Position numbers and translations under genes: made by a program
From: Mycolicibacterium neoaurum ATCC 25795
GTDB lineage: Bacteria > Actinomycetota > Actinomycetes > Mycobacteriales > Mycobacteriaceae
Length of the DNA stretch: 64,000 nt
NCBI RefSeq assembly: GCF_000691525.1
Contig: NZ_JMDW01000023.1
Span: 1 to 64,000 of the forward strand
Direction of reading: 5' to 3'
The notes under the pieces: generated by a model
Seen by the model: the letters and a program-made list of their open reading frames with translations, nothing else
Told to the model about the DNA's origin: nothing
The model's database searches: none
In this document: positions 17,086 through 25,754 of the stretch, in pieces
How the letters are laid out: every line of letters starts with the position of its first letter
Position numbering within the stretch: the first letter of the stretch is position 1

Positions 17086-18296
17086 CCGTGACAACCGAAC
17101 CGCTGACTTTCGGCTCGGCGCGACTGGCAGCCCTGCTCGCAAGGGTCGGGGAGGGCGTACTGGAACGAGAACGCGCCAACGAGCGACCGTTCGGCATCAT
17201 CGACCTGATCCGGTCGGAACGGCTGGGAGCGCTTCGTGTCCCGGCCTCCGATGGTGGCGGCGGAGCCAGTCTGCGCGAACTCTTCGCCACCGTGATCGCC
17301 CTGGCGGCTGCGGATGTCAACGTCGCGCACATCCTGCGCGGGCATTTCGCCCACGTCGAGGAGCGGTTGCGGCTTTCCGGTGCGGTGCGACAGCGTGCGA
17401 TCGAGTTGGCGTTGTCCGGCGCCATCGTCGGCAACGCGTCCACCGAGCTGGGATCGGACCCGGCGGGCGGATTCGTCTGGCAGACCAGGCTGACGCCGGA
17501 CGGTGACGGCTACCGGCTCAACGGCAGGAAGTTCTTCACCACCGGCACGTTGTATGCCGATTACGCCGAGGTGTTGGCCAGCGATCCTGATGACGCGTCG
17601 GTGATCGCGCTGGTGCCCACCGACCGGGCGGGTGTCACCGTGCTGGACGACTGGGATGGCTTCGGCCAGCGCGCGACGGGCACCGGCACCGCGATCTTCG
17701 AGGACGTGGCGGTCGCCGCCGACGAGGTACTGCTCTGGGCGCCGCCGGAGAGCGGTGCGGAGCGGCCGCCGCTGTACCACTCCGGGGCGTTCTTCCAGTT
17801 GTACGTGACCGCGTTGGAAGTCGGTGTGCTGCGGGCGCTTCGCGATGATGCGGTCGCCCATGTGCATCAGCGGACACGCAGTTTCACCTGGGCGCCGAGC
17901 CCGTCACCGCCGGACGATCCGCTCTTGCAACGCGAGATCGGCGAGATCGCCGCCGCGGCGTACGCGGGCGAAGCCACCGTGCTGGCGGCAGCGGATGCCC
18001 TGGCCGCGGCCTACGACGCGGATGTGTCCGGCACCGACCCGAACCTCGATCTGGCCCACGAGGCGTCCTTACAGGCCGCCAACGCCAAGGTCGTCGTCGA
18101 CGCGTTGGGCCAGAAGGCGGCCTCGCAGATCTTCGATGTGGGTGGGGCCTCGGTGGTGCGCGCGGCACATCTACTTGACCGGCACTGGCGCAACATCCGC
18201 ACGCTGGCTTCGCACAACCCGACGTCGTATAAGGCCCAGGCGATCGGCGCCTACCTCACCCGCGGCACCAAACTGCCCGGCAGCGGCTACTTCTGA
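17082..18296 (+). CDS. Acyl-CoA dehydrogenase-fold monooxygenase (DszC/SfnB-like)
   Basis: A 404-residue protein of the acyl-CoA dehydrogenase fold without a clear CoA context. Features are a helical N-terminal domain, GNASTELGSDPAGGFVWQT and GRKFFTTGTLYADYAEV in the beta domain, and a C-terminal bundle ending in FDVGGASVVRAAHLLDRHWR. These match the DszC/SfnB/FMNH2 monooxygenases that act on organosulfur compounds. ATG 17082 overlaps the upstream stop (ATGA). Together with the DszA-like partner it probably forms a two-step desulfurisation or sulfone oxidation pair; no flavin reductase gene is adjacent. Confidence 0.87.
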   Translation: MTVTTEPLTFGSARLAALLARVGEGVLERERANERPFGIIDLIRSERLGALRVPASDGGGGASLRELFATVIALAAADVNVAHILRGHFAHVEERLRLSGAVRQRAIELALSGAIVGNASTELGSDPAGGFVWQTRLTPDGDGYRLNGRKFFTTGTLYADYAEVLASDPDDASVIALVPTDRAGVTVLDDWDGFGQRATGTGTAIFEDVAVAADEVLLWAPPESGAERPPLYHSGAFFQLYVTALEVGVLRALRDDAVAHVHQRTRSFTWAPSPSPPDDPLLQREIGEIAAAAYAGEATVLAAADALAAAYDADVSGTDPNLDLAHEASLQAANAKVVVDALGQKAASQIFDVGGASVVRAAHLLDRHWRNIRTLASHNPTSYKAQAIGAYLTRGTKLPGSGYF

Positions 18297-18301
18297 CCTG
18301 T

Positions 18302-18350
18302 GATTTGTGGAGTTTCAGCCGCCATGGTGGCGGTTGAAACTCCACAAATC
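18302..18350. repeat. 49-bp palindrome, left copy
   Basis: Two 23-base arms flank a 3-base loop; the left arm starts GATTTGTGGAGTTTCAGCC and the right arm ends GAAACTCCACAAATC, with one G-T pair in the stem. It begins six bases after the stop of the DszC-like gene and so can act as its terminator. A 44/49 identical copy lies at 19251-19299, and the two exactly enclose the DUF559 gene. Confidence 0.9.
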
Positions 18351-18394
18351 GCAGACGATGGAACCGTTCGGCCGGCCGCTGCGTCCAAGTCAGC

Positions 18395-19252
18395 ATGCTC
18401 GCGGACATCTTGCGTCGCCACGACGGCGTCGTCACCCTTGCCCATGCTCGATCAGCAGGCCTGGGTCAGGACGCCATCGACTACCGGGTGCGTACCGGTC
18501 AGTGGCGCCGGTGCGCGAAGGGGGTGTACTTCGCCGATGATCGGGAGTTCACCGACCGGGCCCGGATTCGCGCCGGCATCTGGGCCTATGGTGATCAGGC
18601 CGTCGGTAGCGGACTGACGGCGGCGTGGTGGCAGCGGCTCACACAGTTCGCGCCGGACGTTGTCGAGGTCACGGTGCCGAGAGAATGCCGACTTCGCTTC
18701 CAGCCCGGCACCAGATTGCGTCGCCGCGATCTCGATCCGCGGGAGATCGTCGAGGCCGACCATCTTCGGGTCACCGCTCTGCCGCTGACGGTTATCGAAG
18801 CGGCCGTCCGACGTCGCGGTGGTGCCGCGTTGATGGACGCAGCCCTACAACGCCACGTCGACCTGCGGGCGCTGTGGAGGGCCCACCTCAACAACAAGGG
18901 GCGCCACGGTTCACCGGCCGCGCGAATACTGTTGCGTGCCGCGGAGGACGGAACTCGTTCTGCTGCAGAGCGATTGCTGGGCAGGCTCCTTCGCTCGGCG
19001 GGCATCACCGGGTGGAAGGCCAACTATCCGGTCGCCGGCTACAAGGGCGACTATGTGTTCGTCGACCGCAAGTTGATCCTCGAAACCGACGGCTGGGCAT
19101 TCCACAGTGATGCCGACGATTTCAACAACGACCGGGTACGACAGAATGCGCTGATTCTTGCCGGCTATCTGGTCTTGCGATTCACCTGGTTGGACCTCAC
19201 CGAGTACCCCGGTCGGGTCATCGCCCAGGTCCAACGTGCCCTCACCCGGTGA
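18395..19252 (+). CDS. AbiEi-like HTH plus DUF559 (Vsr-like endonuclease fold) protein
   Basis: A 285-residue protein. Residues 1-60 form an AbiEi-type winged-helix start (LRRHDGVVTLAHARSAGLG, then YRVRTGQWRRCAKGVYF). The C-terminal third is a DUF559-like restriction-endonuclease fold, with YKGDYVFVDRKLILETDGW giving a D-x(n)-ExD pattern and RQNALILAGYLVLRFTW as the following strand. Such proteins are abundant orphans in actinobacteria and are usually annotated as type IV toxin-antitoxin or nuclease-domain proteins without proven function. No partner antitoxin is adjacent. The gene is bracketed by two 49-bp palindromes, the right one covering its stop codon, suggesting a small mobile cassette. 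Confidence 0.8.
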   Translation: MLADILRRHDGVVTLAHARSAGLGQDAIDYRVRTGQWRRCAKGVYFADDREFTDRARIRAGIWAYGDQAVGSGLTAAWWQRLTQFAPDVVEVTVPRECRLRFQPGTRLRRRDLDPREIVEADHLRVTALPLTVIEAAVRRRGGAALMDAALQRHVDLRALWRAHLNNKGRHGSPAARILLRAAEDGTRSAAERLLGRLLRSAGITGWKANYPVAGYKGDYVFVDRKLILETDGWAFHSDADDFNNDRVRQNALILAGYLVLRFTWLDLTEYPGRVIAQVQRALTR

Positions 19253-19299
19253 TTTGTGGAGTTCTAGCCGCCATGGTCGCGGCTGAGACTCCACAAATC
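19251..19299. repeat. 49-bp palindrome, right copy
   Basis: A second copy of the palindrome at 18302, same orientation and length, differing at five positions, with the same GATTTGTGGAGTT and ACTCCACAAATC ends. It overlaps the TGA stop (19250-19252) of the DUF559 gene, so the repeat supplies both the stop and a possible terminator hairpin. Confidence 0.9.
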
Positions 19300-19423
19300 A
19301 CGCGCGGGTGAGGGCGCACGCGCGCGCCGCAAGAGTTTCGCTCAGCGTGGGTTGCAGTCACGGTTATTTTTATCCTGCGCGAGATACTCGGCGAAATCCA
19401 CTGAGCCGACTACCTTCTGGGCG

Positions 19424-20770
19424 ATGACATCCGAGAGCGACAACCGTCGCGCCATCGACTCCGTTCTGGAGAAGCTGGATACCTACGGGCTGGGCAGGCG
19501 GCAGTTCGTCAAGCTGCTGGCCGGCAGTACCGCGGCGTTGGCTTCCGCGGGCGCGCTGACGGCCGTCGGACGCCGCGATGCCGCCCGCGGCGGGGCGGTG
19601 GCCTACACCGACGGCCAGATCGCGCTGCTCAACTGGTCGTCCACCGGCGATTACCAGGTGCAGTGGGGCAAGGCTTTTCAAGAGGCTGCCGCGCAGCTGG
19701 GCTACAAGTCGGTGGTGCTGGACGGCAAGAGCGATGCCGCCGTGCAGTCCAACCAGTTCAACCAGCTTCTCACCCAGAAGACCACGGCGATCTTCGTCGG
19801 CCTCAACGACCCGGGCTCGTTACCCACGTTGGCCCATGATGCCAACGATCGGGGCGTGCTCTTCCAGGCCGCCTGGAACTCACCGGCCTGGTACACGCCC
19901 TGGCACAGCGATCGTTACGGCGACAAGTACAACTCTTTCCTGATGCCCGACGAGTACCTCTCGGTGAGCAAGGCCGTGGATGTGTTGGCCAAGCAGATCA
20001 ACGAGGAGGGGACCGTCGTACGGGTCGGCGGCTACTACCCGTCGATCGACGGTCTGGAGGTGCAGCGCAGGCTGGCCGTGCACGACACCCTGAAGAAGTA
20101 CCCCAAGATCAACTTCGCCGGAGAACTACACGCGAAGTATGACGCCGACCTCTCGCAACGGGCCGCGGCGTCCTTGCTGGCCCGTTATCCCGACACGGTC
20201 GGCATCGTGGCGGTCAACGATGACGCCGCCACCGGTGTCGTCGCCGGTATCGAAGCCGCGGGAAAGGTGCCAGGCAAGGACGTGTTCGTCGTCGGGGCCA
20301 ACGGCTCGACCGCCGGTATCGACCGCATCGTCAAGGGCACCCAGTTGGTGACCACCGGTAATGTCCCGGCCTACCCGTCTTTCGTGACACTGGCCCAGTT
20401 CCACGATCGCCTCAACGGGTGGAAACCCGAAGCGGCCGAACGCTTCTACGGCTGGCACGCCGAGATCATCACCGCCCAGAACGTCGGTTCGTTCAAGGCC
20501 CGCTATGTCGACGGGCCGATTGCGGAGTCCTTCGACGTCCGCTTGCTCTCGCGCACCGAACATCCCACGGATTTCGATCTGCAGTTCGACGGCTACCCCG
20601 TAGAGGACCTCGAAACCATCTGGCCGGGGGTGCCGAAGCCCGAGGGATTCGAGTACCCGGAGTCCTATCTGAACGCCAAGCGCAATGGCGATTTCGACCG
20701 AATCCGCGCTCTCTACAAGGACCACTACCGGACCCCGGTGCTCGGTCCATCACCGTACAAGAAGGTGTGA
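19424..20770 (+). CDS. Sugar-type ABC transporter substrate-binding protein with Tat-like signal
   Basis: A 448-residue binding protein of the ribose/galactose (type I periplasmic) class. Near residue 25 a GRRQFVKLLAGSTAALA segment gives a twin-arginine motif and hydrophobic core, so export by Tat is likely. The mature protein has QWGKAFQEAAAQLGYKSV, VGLNDPGSLPTLAHDAND, VGIVAVNDDAATGVVAGIEA and VFVVGANGSTAGIDRI, typical of this fold. ATG 19424 places the signal correctly; an upstream in-frame codon would add 24 residues. It is the first gene of a binding protein-ATPase-permease operon. The ligand is not predictable. Confidence 0.87.
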   Translation: MTSESDNRRAIDSVLEKLDTYGLGRRQFVKLLAGSTAALASAGALTAVGRRDAARGGAVAYTDGQIALLNWSSTGDYQVQWGKAFQEAAAQLGYKSVVLDGKSDAAVQSNQFNQLLTQKTTAIFVGLNDPGSLPTLAHDANDRGVLFQAAWNSPAWYTPWHSDRYGDKYNSFLMPDEYLSVSKAVDVLAKQINEEGTVVRVGGYYPSIDGLEVQRRLAVHDTLKKYPKINFAGELHAKYDADLSQRAAASLLARYPDTVGIVAVNDDAATGVVAGIEAAGKVPGKDVFVVGANGSTAGIDRIVKGTQLVTTGNVPAYPSFVTLAQFHDRLNGWKPEAAERFYGWHAEIITAQNVGSFKARYVDGPIAESFDVRLLSRTEHPTDFDLQFDGYPVEDLETIWPGVPKPEGFEYPESYLNAKRNGDFDRIRALYKDHYRTPVLGPSPYKKV

Positions 20771-20771
20771 T

Positions 20772-22352
20772 GTGAGCACTGTGAACGGCGCACCGCGCCT
20801 ACTGGCCCGCGGCATCGTCAAGACCTTCGGCGCGCATCGGGCCCTCAAGGGCGTCGACCTGACCGTCGGCGACGGCGAGGTGGTGGGTCTGATCGGGGAG
20901 AACGGTGCGGGCAAGAGCACCATCCTCAACATCGTGTCCGGAGTGTTGCCCTTCGACTCGGGCACCTTGCAGCTCGACGGCCGTGATATCGCCCCGAAGT
21001 CCTACCAGGACGCCAACCGGCTGGGCATCTTCCGGGTGTTCCAGGAAGCCGCGCTGATCGACTCGCTTCCGGTGTATCAGAACGTCTTCTTCGGCTGGGA
21101 GCAGCTGTTCCGGACCCGGCTCGGTGGGCTGGATCACCGCGCGCTGCGCAGGGCGGCCGCCGATGCCCTGAGCAAGGCCGATGTCGACGGGGTGGGCGTG
21201 GATGCGCCGACGGGATCGCTGACCCCGGGGCAGAAGCAGAGCCTGGATATCGCACGGGTCACCGCACTGGCCGATCTGCTCGAGGTGGCGCGGCCCGTGG
21301 TGCTCTTCGACGAGCCGACCACCGCGCTGGACTCCGAGCACGAGGACAACTTTCTGCTGCTGCTGAAGCGTCTGCGCGGGGTCGCCGCCGTGGTGTTCGT
21401 GTCGCACCGTTTACAGGAGATCATCGAATCGACCGATCGGATCACGGTTTTCAAGGACGGTGAGTCGGTGGCAGACCGCCCGACCGTAGGGGTCGACGAG
21501 AGCGAACTGCACCGGCTGATGGTGGGCCGATCGCGGACCGAGAATTACTACCGGGAAAACCTGCAGCGCAGCATCACCGAGGATGTTCCGCCGCGGCTGG
21601 TCGTGGAGGGCGTGGCCGGCGCCGGGGTGCTGCGCGATGCGACGTTGCAGGTTGCTCGCGGCGAGATCGTCGGGCTCGCCGGTACCGAGGGCTCCGGTAA
21701 GCGCGTGCTCGGCGAGATCATCGCGGGGGCGGTTCGACCGACCGCGGGCCGCGTGTTGGTCGACGGTAAGACGGTGGCGGGGAGCATCGGCGATCATGTC
21801 CGTGCAGGCATCGCTTATGTACCGCCCGATCGTTCCGACAAGGGCCTGGTGACCTCGTCGTCCATCGTCGACAATATCCAATTGGCTTCACTGCATGATC
21901 TTTTCGCGACCAAGCGGGTCGGGCTGTGGGCCGTCGGACGCGCGCGCAAGGTTGCCGAGAAGTATGTCGATGAGCTCGGCATCGTGGCACGGGGCATCGA
22001 CGCGCCGGTGTCCTCGCTCTCGGGTGGCAATGCGCAGAAGGTGCTGATTGCCAAATGGCTGCTGCGTAAGCCGGATGTGCTGGTGCTCGACGAGCCGACC
22101 CAGGGTGTCGACACCGGTGCGCGTGAGGGGATATACGACCTGCTGCGGCAGGTCGCCGCCGACGGCACCGCGGTGATCCTGGTCAGCGATGACCTGCCCG
22201 AACTGATCGGCCTGTCCAACCGGATCGCCGTGGTGACCGAGGGGCGTGTGGTTGCCGTCGTCGACGCCCCGCCGGACGACAAGCCCGGTGAACACGATCT
22301 GGTCGCGTTGATGATCCCCGGCTCGACCCATTTACCTACCACCATTGGATGA
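20772..22352 (+). CDS. Sugar-type ABC transporter ATP-binding protein (two NBDs)
   Basis: A 526-residue RbsA/MglA-like protein with two fused nucleotide-binding domains. In NBD1 Walker A is GENGAGKST near residue 40 and Walker B is VVLFDEPTTALD, but the signature reads LTPGQ instead of LSGGQ. In NBD2 Walker A is degenerate (GTEGSGKR), the signature is SLSGGNAQ and Walker B is VLVLDEPTQGVD. A degenerate second Walker A is normal for this class. It starts at GTG 20772, one base after the binding-protein stop, and lies four bases before the permease start. Confidence 0.92.
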   Translation: MSTVNGAPRLLARGIVKTFGAHRALKGVDLTVGDGEVVGLIGENGAGKSTILNIVSGVLPFDSGTLQLDGRDIAPKSYQDANRLGIFRVFQEAALIDSLPVYQNVFFGWEQLFRTRLGGLDHRALRRAAADALSKADVDGVGVDAPTGSLTPGQKQSLDIARVTALADLLEVARPVVLFDEPTTALDSEHEDNFLLLLKRLRGVAAVVFVSHRLQEIIESTDRITVFKDGESVADRPTVGVDESELHRLMVGRSRTENYYRENLQRSITEDVPPRLVVEGVAGAGVLRDATLQVARGEIVGLAGTEGSGKRVLGEIIAGAVRPTAGRVLVDGKTVAGSIGDHVRAGIAYVPPDRSDKGLVTSSSIVDNIQLASLHDLFATKRVGLWAVGRARKVAEKYVDELGIVARGIDAPVSSLSGGNAQKVLIAKWLLRKPDVLVLDEPTQGVDTGAREGIYDLLRQVAADGTAVILVSDDLPELIGLSNRIAVVTEGRVVAVVDAPPDDKPGEHDLVALMIPGSTHLPTTIG

Positions 22353-22356
22353 AGAC

Positions 22357-23376
22357 ATGACCGCCGAATTGACCCACCCCGCAGGCACACCCGACGCCAT
22401 CGCAGAAGACGAATCGGCCGGCTCGCCCCCGAGCCGACTCAATATCGTGCGCGACGTGCTTCCCCTGGCAGCCCTGTTGGCGTTGGTGGTGTTCTTCTCG
22501 GTGCGTGCCGAGGCTTTCCTGTCGGCAGCGAACCTGACCTTGATCAGTGGACAGGCCGGAATCCTGCTGCTGGCCTCGCTCGGTGCCACCCTGGTGATCG
22601 TCGCAGGCAGCGTCGACCTGTCCGTCGGCTCGATCGCCCTGCTCACCGGAGCCGTCATCGCCTCGCTGATCAACAGCGGATTCGGCAACCCGATCGTGGT
22701 GCTACTCATCGCGATTGTCGTCGGCGCGGTGATCGGCCTGATCAACGGTGTCGTATTCGCCTACGGGCGGGTCCCGTCGTTCATCGCGACACTGGGCACG
22801 CTGTCGTTGTTCGCCGGTATCGGGTTGACGGTGTTGCAGGGCAGCACGATCAACTTCACCAACGAAGCGGTCCGCAACCTGGCGATCGGTCAGTTCATCC
22901 CGAACATCCAGAACGCCGCGCTGACCGCGCTGCTGACCCTCGCTGTGGTGTGGTTCCTGGCCCGCCGGACGCGGTTCGGGCTCTACGTCTATGCGATCGG
23001 CGGTAACGAACGTGTGGTGGAGCTGGCGGGCGTACGCACCGCTCGCGTGAAGGTGCTGATCCTGGTGCTCTCCGGAATCACCGCGGGGCTGGCCGGGCTG
23101 TTGCTCACCGCGCAACTCGGGGCGGCGGGGCCGACACTCGGTTCGACGATTCTGCTGGATTCGATCGCCGCCATCGTCATCGGCGGTACCGCACTCTCCG
23201 GTGGTGTCGGCGGTGTCGGTCGCACGGTGCTCGGTGTGCTGATCCTCACCGTGCTGTCCAACGGGCTCAACCAGATCGGAGCGGCCGACTACACCCAGAC
23301 CATCATCAAGGGTTTGGTGATCATCGTCGCGGCGATCTTCACGATGGCCTCCCAGCGCAAACTGATCGTCAAGTAG
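22357..23376 (+). CDS. Sugar-type ABC transporter permease (RbsC-like)
   Basis: A 339-residue permease with eight to ten hydrophobic segments. Family motifs are LIVASLGATLVIVAGS-like VDLSVGSIALLTGAV, NGVVFAYGRVPSFIATLGTL, and the EAA-like loop YAIGGNERVVELAGVRTARV that contacts the ATPase. The end is the usual ADYTQTIIKGLVIIVAAIF. ATG 22357 is preferred because an earlier in-frame TTG overlaps the ATPase stop. It is the last gene of the three-gene transporter operon. Confidence 0.93.
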   Translation: MTAELTHPAGTPDAIAEDESAGSPPSRLNIVRDVLPLAALLALVVFFSVRAEAFLSAANLTLISGQAGILLLASLGATLVIVAGSVDLSVGSIALLTGAVIASLINSGFGNPIVVLLIAIVVGAVIGLINGVVFAYGRVPSFIATLGTLSLFAGIGLTVLQGSTINFTNEAVRNLAIGQFIPNIQNAALTALLTLAVVWFLARRTRFGLYVYAIGGNERVVELAGVRTARVKVLILVLSGITAGLAGLLLTAQLGAAGPTLGSTILLDSIAAIVIGGTALSGGVGGVGRTVLGVLILTVLSNGLNQIGAADYTQTIIKGLVIIVAAIFTMASQRKLIVK

Positions 23377-23398
23377 TCCGGCGCACTAGAATCGAGGT

Positions 23399-23857
23399 AT
23401 GGCCCGTAACTATGCGACCGCCGACACGGTCACCCGCGACGAGTTGCTCGCCTTCGTCCGGCCGCGCCACCAGATGGTGCTGACCACGTTCCGTTCCGAC
23501 GGCTCGGTGCAGAGTTCTCCCGTCACCGGCGGCGTCGACGAGCAGGGACGGATCGTGATCGCGAGCTATCCGCAACGAGCCAAATCGCGCAATATAAGCC
23601 GTGATCCGCGAGCCAGCGTGACCGTGTTGTCCGAAGAGTTCCACGGGCCGTATGTCCAGATCGACGGTGATGCCGAGTGCATCGACCTGCCCGACGCCGT
23701 CGAGCCGCTGGTCGACTACTTCCGCGCCGTCGCCGGTGAGCATCCGGATTGGGACGAGTACCGGCAGGCGATGGCCGACCAGGGCAAGTGTCTGTTGCGG
23801 ATCACTCCTCGACGGTGGGGCCCGGTCGCTACCGGGGGATTTCCGCCGCCGAGCTGA
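23399..23857 (+). CDS. PPOX-class F420-dependent oxidoreductase
   Basis: A 152-residue split-barrel flavin/deazaflavin protein. ELLAFVRPRHQMVLTTFRSDG and SPVTGGVDEQGRIVIASYPQ form the barrel core, and KSRNISRDPRASVTVLSEEF is the characteristic element of the PPOX class F420 family. These enzymes use F420H2 to reduce diverse substrates. The ATG at 23399 has a weak upstream site. It ends six bases before the stop of the convergent thioesterase gene. Confidence 0.88.
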   Translation: MARNYATADTVTRDELLAFVRPRHQMVLTTFRSDGSVQSSPVTGGVDEQGRIVIASYPQRAKSRNISRDPRASVTVLSEEFHGPYVQIDGDAECIDLPDAVEPLVDYFRAVAGEHPDWDEYRQAMADQGKCLLRITPRRWGPVATGGFPPPS

Positions 23858-23863
23858 CCGCGG

Positions 23864-24664
23864 TCATCTCCTCCCGGCGGGATCGAATCCGGTACTGGCT
23901 ATCGCGGTCGACAATCCGATGCCGATCTGTCCGAGATGGTCGAACAGTGCCGTCGATCCGGTGGCGATACCGTCTGCGGCGCTGTGGGTCTGCACGGCGA
24001 GACCGATGTACGGGCCATCGGGTAACCGGCTCAGCGTGAGCGTGTAGTCGGCGTTGATGAACCCCAGCCCGGCAGTGCTGAAGTTGGCCATCGAAGCGGT
24101 GATGTCGACCGCCATCGCCGCACGCACGAACGCCGTCATCGACTCGCCCTGCACCAGGTCCCGGAACTCGCGAACCCATGCATAGCGTGGTCCGTCGTGT
24201 TGCCACGGAAAGTCGGCATCATCGGACGATCCGTAGGCCTGGATGAACATCGGCATGTTCGCGGCGACGGCATCGGTTTCGTCCGGTACCGCCGGCAGCT
24301 CCACCGGTGTGGTCCAGAATCGGCCGGGCGGTTGAGCGCTGCGCCGTAGGAACAGCGCGGATGCCCTGGCGACCACATCACCGGCCTGGGTCATGGTTGC
24401 GTCCATCGAACACATCCGCCGACCGGCCCGCAGCACCGATGCGCTCGTGCGCACCGGCTCGGTGGCCACCCGCCGCAGGATATCGACCGTCAGCCGTGCC
24501 GGATGCAGGTCGGGATCGTCGACCTGCTGCTCGATGGCCCGGGCCAGCAGGCCGCCGATGACCTGACCTCCCAGCGTCGGGCCCCAGCCGCCGTGGGCGA
24601 CCGCGTTGGGCACCAACTCGTCCCCGTGGCGCGTCGTGAACGGTGTCACCGCGGTGTCTGCCAT
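23864..24664 (-). CDS. Acyl-CoA thioesterase-like (double hotdog) protein
   Basis: A 266-residue protein with two hotdog-like halves. The first half contains NAVAHGGWGPTLGGQVIGGLLARAI and LTVDILRRVATEPVRTSASVLRAGRRMCSMDAT, with the basic R-x-G-R-R motif of TesB/FabZ-like thioesterases. The second contains AAMAVDITASMANFSTAGLGFINADYTLTLSRLP. It likely hydrolyses acyl-CoA thioesters. Start ATG 24664 is preferred over 24667. It begins only nine bases after the glycosyltransferase stop on the same strand, so it may be the last gene of the Nit1C-type operon; whether it belongs functionally is open. Confidence 0.75.
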   Translation of the reverse strand: MADTAVTPFTTRHGDELVPNAVAHGGWGPTLGGQVIGGLLARAIEQQVDDPDLHPARLTVDILRRVATEPVRTSASVLRAGRRMCSMDATMTQAGDVVARASALFLRRSAQPPGRFWTTPVELPAVPDETDAVAANMPMFIQAYGSSDDADFPWQHDGPRYAWVREFRDLVQGESMTAFVRAAMAVDITASMANFSTAGLGFINADYTLTLSRLPDGPYIGLAVQTHSAADGIATGSTALFDHLGQIGIGLSTAIASTGFDPAGRR

Positions 24665-24673
24665 CACGGCATA

Positions 24674-25753
24674 TTACAAAACACGACCGCGCTGTAATGT
24701 CGAAAGCTGCTTCTCGTAGAAGGCCAAGTGTGCTCGGGCCGCACTGTCCCAGGTCAGCGACAGTGCAAGCGCACGGCCGGGACCGGGGTCGCCGGGATCG
24801 GCCAGTGCAGCGGAGATCTCGGCCGCGAAACCGTCCACATCGGAGGCGAACCGGGCGGTGGAGCCGAACACCTCGCGCAGGACCGGCAGGTCGCGGGTGA
24901 CCACCGGCCGGCCGGCCGCCAGGGCCTCCAGCGCGGCCAAACCGAAGCCCTCCTTGGTGGATGGGAAAGCGAACACCTCACAACCCGCCACCAAGCCCGG
25001 TAGCTGGTCATCGGCGATGGCCCCGAGGATGATCGGCTCGATGCCCAATGCGGCGCTTCGCGATTCGAACGCTCGTCGATAGTCGCGGTAATCGAACAGC
25101 GTTTCGCCACCCGCGATGACCAACGCGAGCTCCGGATGCCGGCGGCGCAGTAGCTGATAGGCCTCCAACAGGTCGAGGGTGCCTTTACGGGGTTCGATGC
25201 CACCCACTGTCAGCAGGTAGGGACGCAGCTGATCGAATCCCGGCTCGGCATCGATGAATCGCTGTGCTGCCACACCATTGGGAATCACCGTCGGATCCAG
25301 GCCCCAACCCGTCCGCACCTCGGCGGCGACAGCGGAGGAGACGCAGATCCGTGCGTACGGCGCGGTGATCGCCTTCTCGTGGCATTCGGCAAGGATCGGC
25401 GTGGTGAACTCGTCGAGGTGATGGATGGTGCGGATACAGTGCCCTACGGCATTGGCGCTGATGCAGTCCTGGGCGTGCACGATGTCATAACTGCCCGCGG
25501 TGAATTCACCTCGCAGGGTGTCGATGGAGCGCACGATGCGGTCGGTGACGGTGTCGCCGGGGAGATCGACGAACTCGACAAGTCGCAACGAGACCGCCGG
25601 ATCCACGGACCGGAAGAATCCTGGGTCGCCGGCGCGCGCCAACGACCACACCGTGACGTCGGCGCCTGCTCGTGCCAGCGCCTCAGCCAGGTTGAGGGTG
25701 TGCACCACGCCGCCGCGTGGTTTGGTCGAGTAGGTGAGCAGAGCGATCCGCAT
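24674..25753 (-). CDS. MSMEG_0565-family glycosyltransferase (GT4)
   Basis: A 359-residue GT-B fold glycosyltransferase. The N-terminal acceptor domain begins RIALLTYSTKPRGGVVHTLN, and the C-terminal donor domain has PYLLTVGGIEPRKGTLDLLEAY and FPSTKEGFGLAALEALAAGRP, the E(x7)E nucleotide-sugar motif of family GT4. Its position and sequence match the MSMEG_0565 family, found in some nitrilase (Nit1C) clusters. ATG 25753 has a GGAGG site and lies one base after the stop of the nitrilase-like gene. It implies the pathway product, or a conjugate of it, is glycosylated; this is inference. Confidence 0.88.
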   Translation of the reverse strand: MRIALLTYSTKPRGGVVHTLNLAEALARAGADVTVWSLARAGDPGFFRSVDPAVSLRLVEFVDLPGDTVTDRIVRSIDTLRGEFTAGSYDIVHAQDCISANAVGHCIRTIHHLDEFTTPILAECHEKAITAPYARICVSSAVAAEVRTGWGLDPTVIPNGVAAQRFIDAEPGFDQLRPYLLTVGGIEPRKGTLDLLEAYQLLRRRHPELALVIAGGETLFDYRDYRRAFESRSAALGIEPIILGAIADDQLPGLVAGCEVFAFPSTKEGFGLAALEALAAGRPVVTRDLPVLREVFGSTARFASDVDGFAAEISAALADPGDPGPGRALALSLTWDSAARAHLAFYEKQLSTLQRGRVL

Positions 25754-25754
25754 A

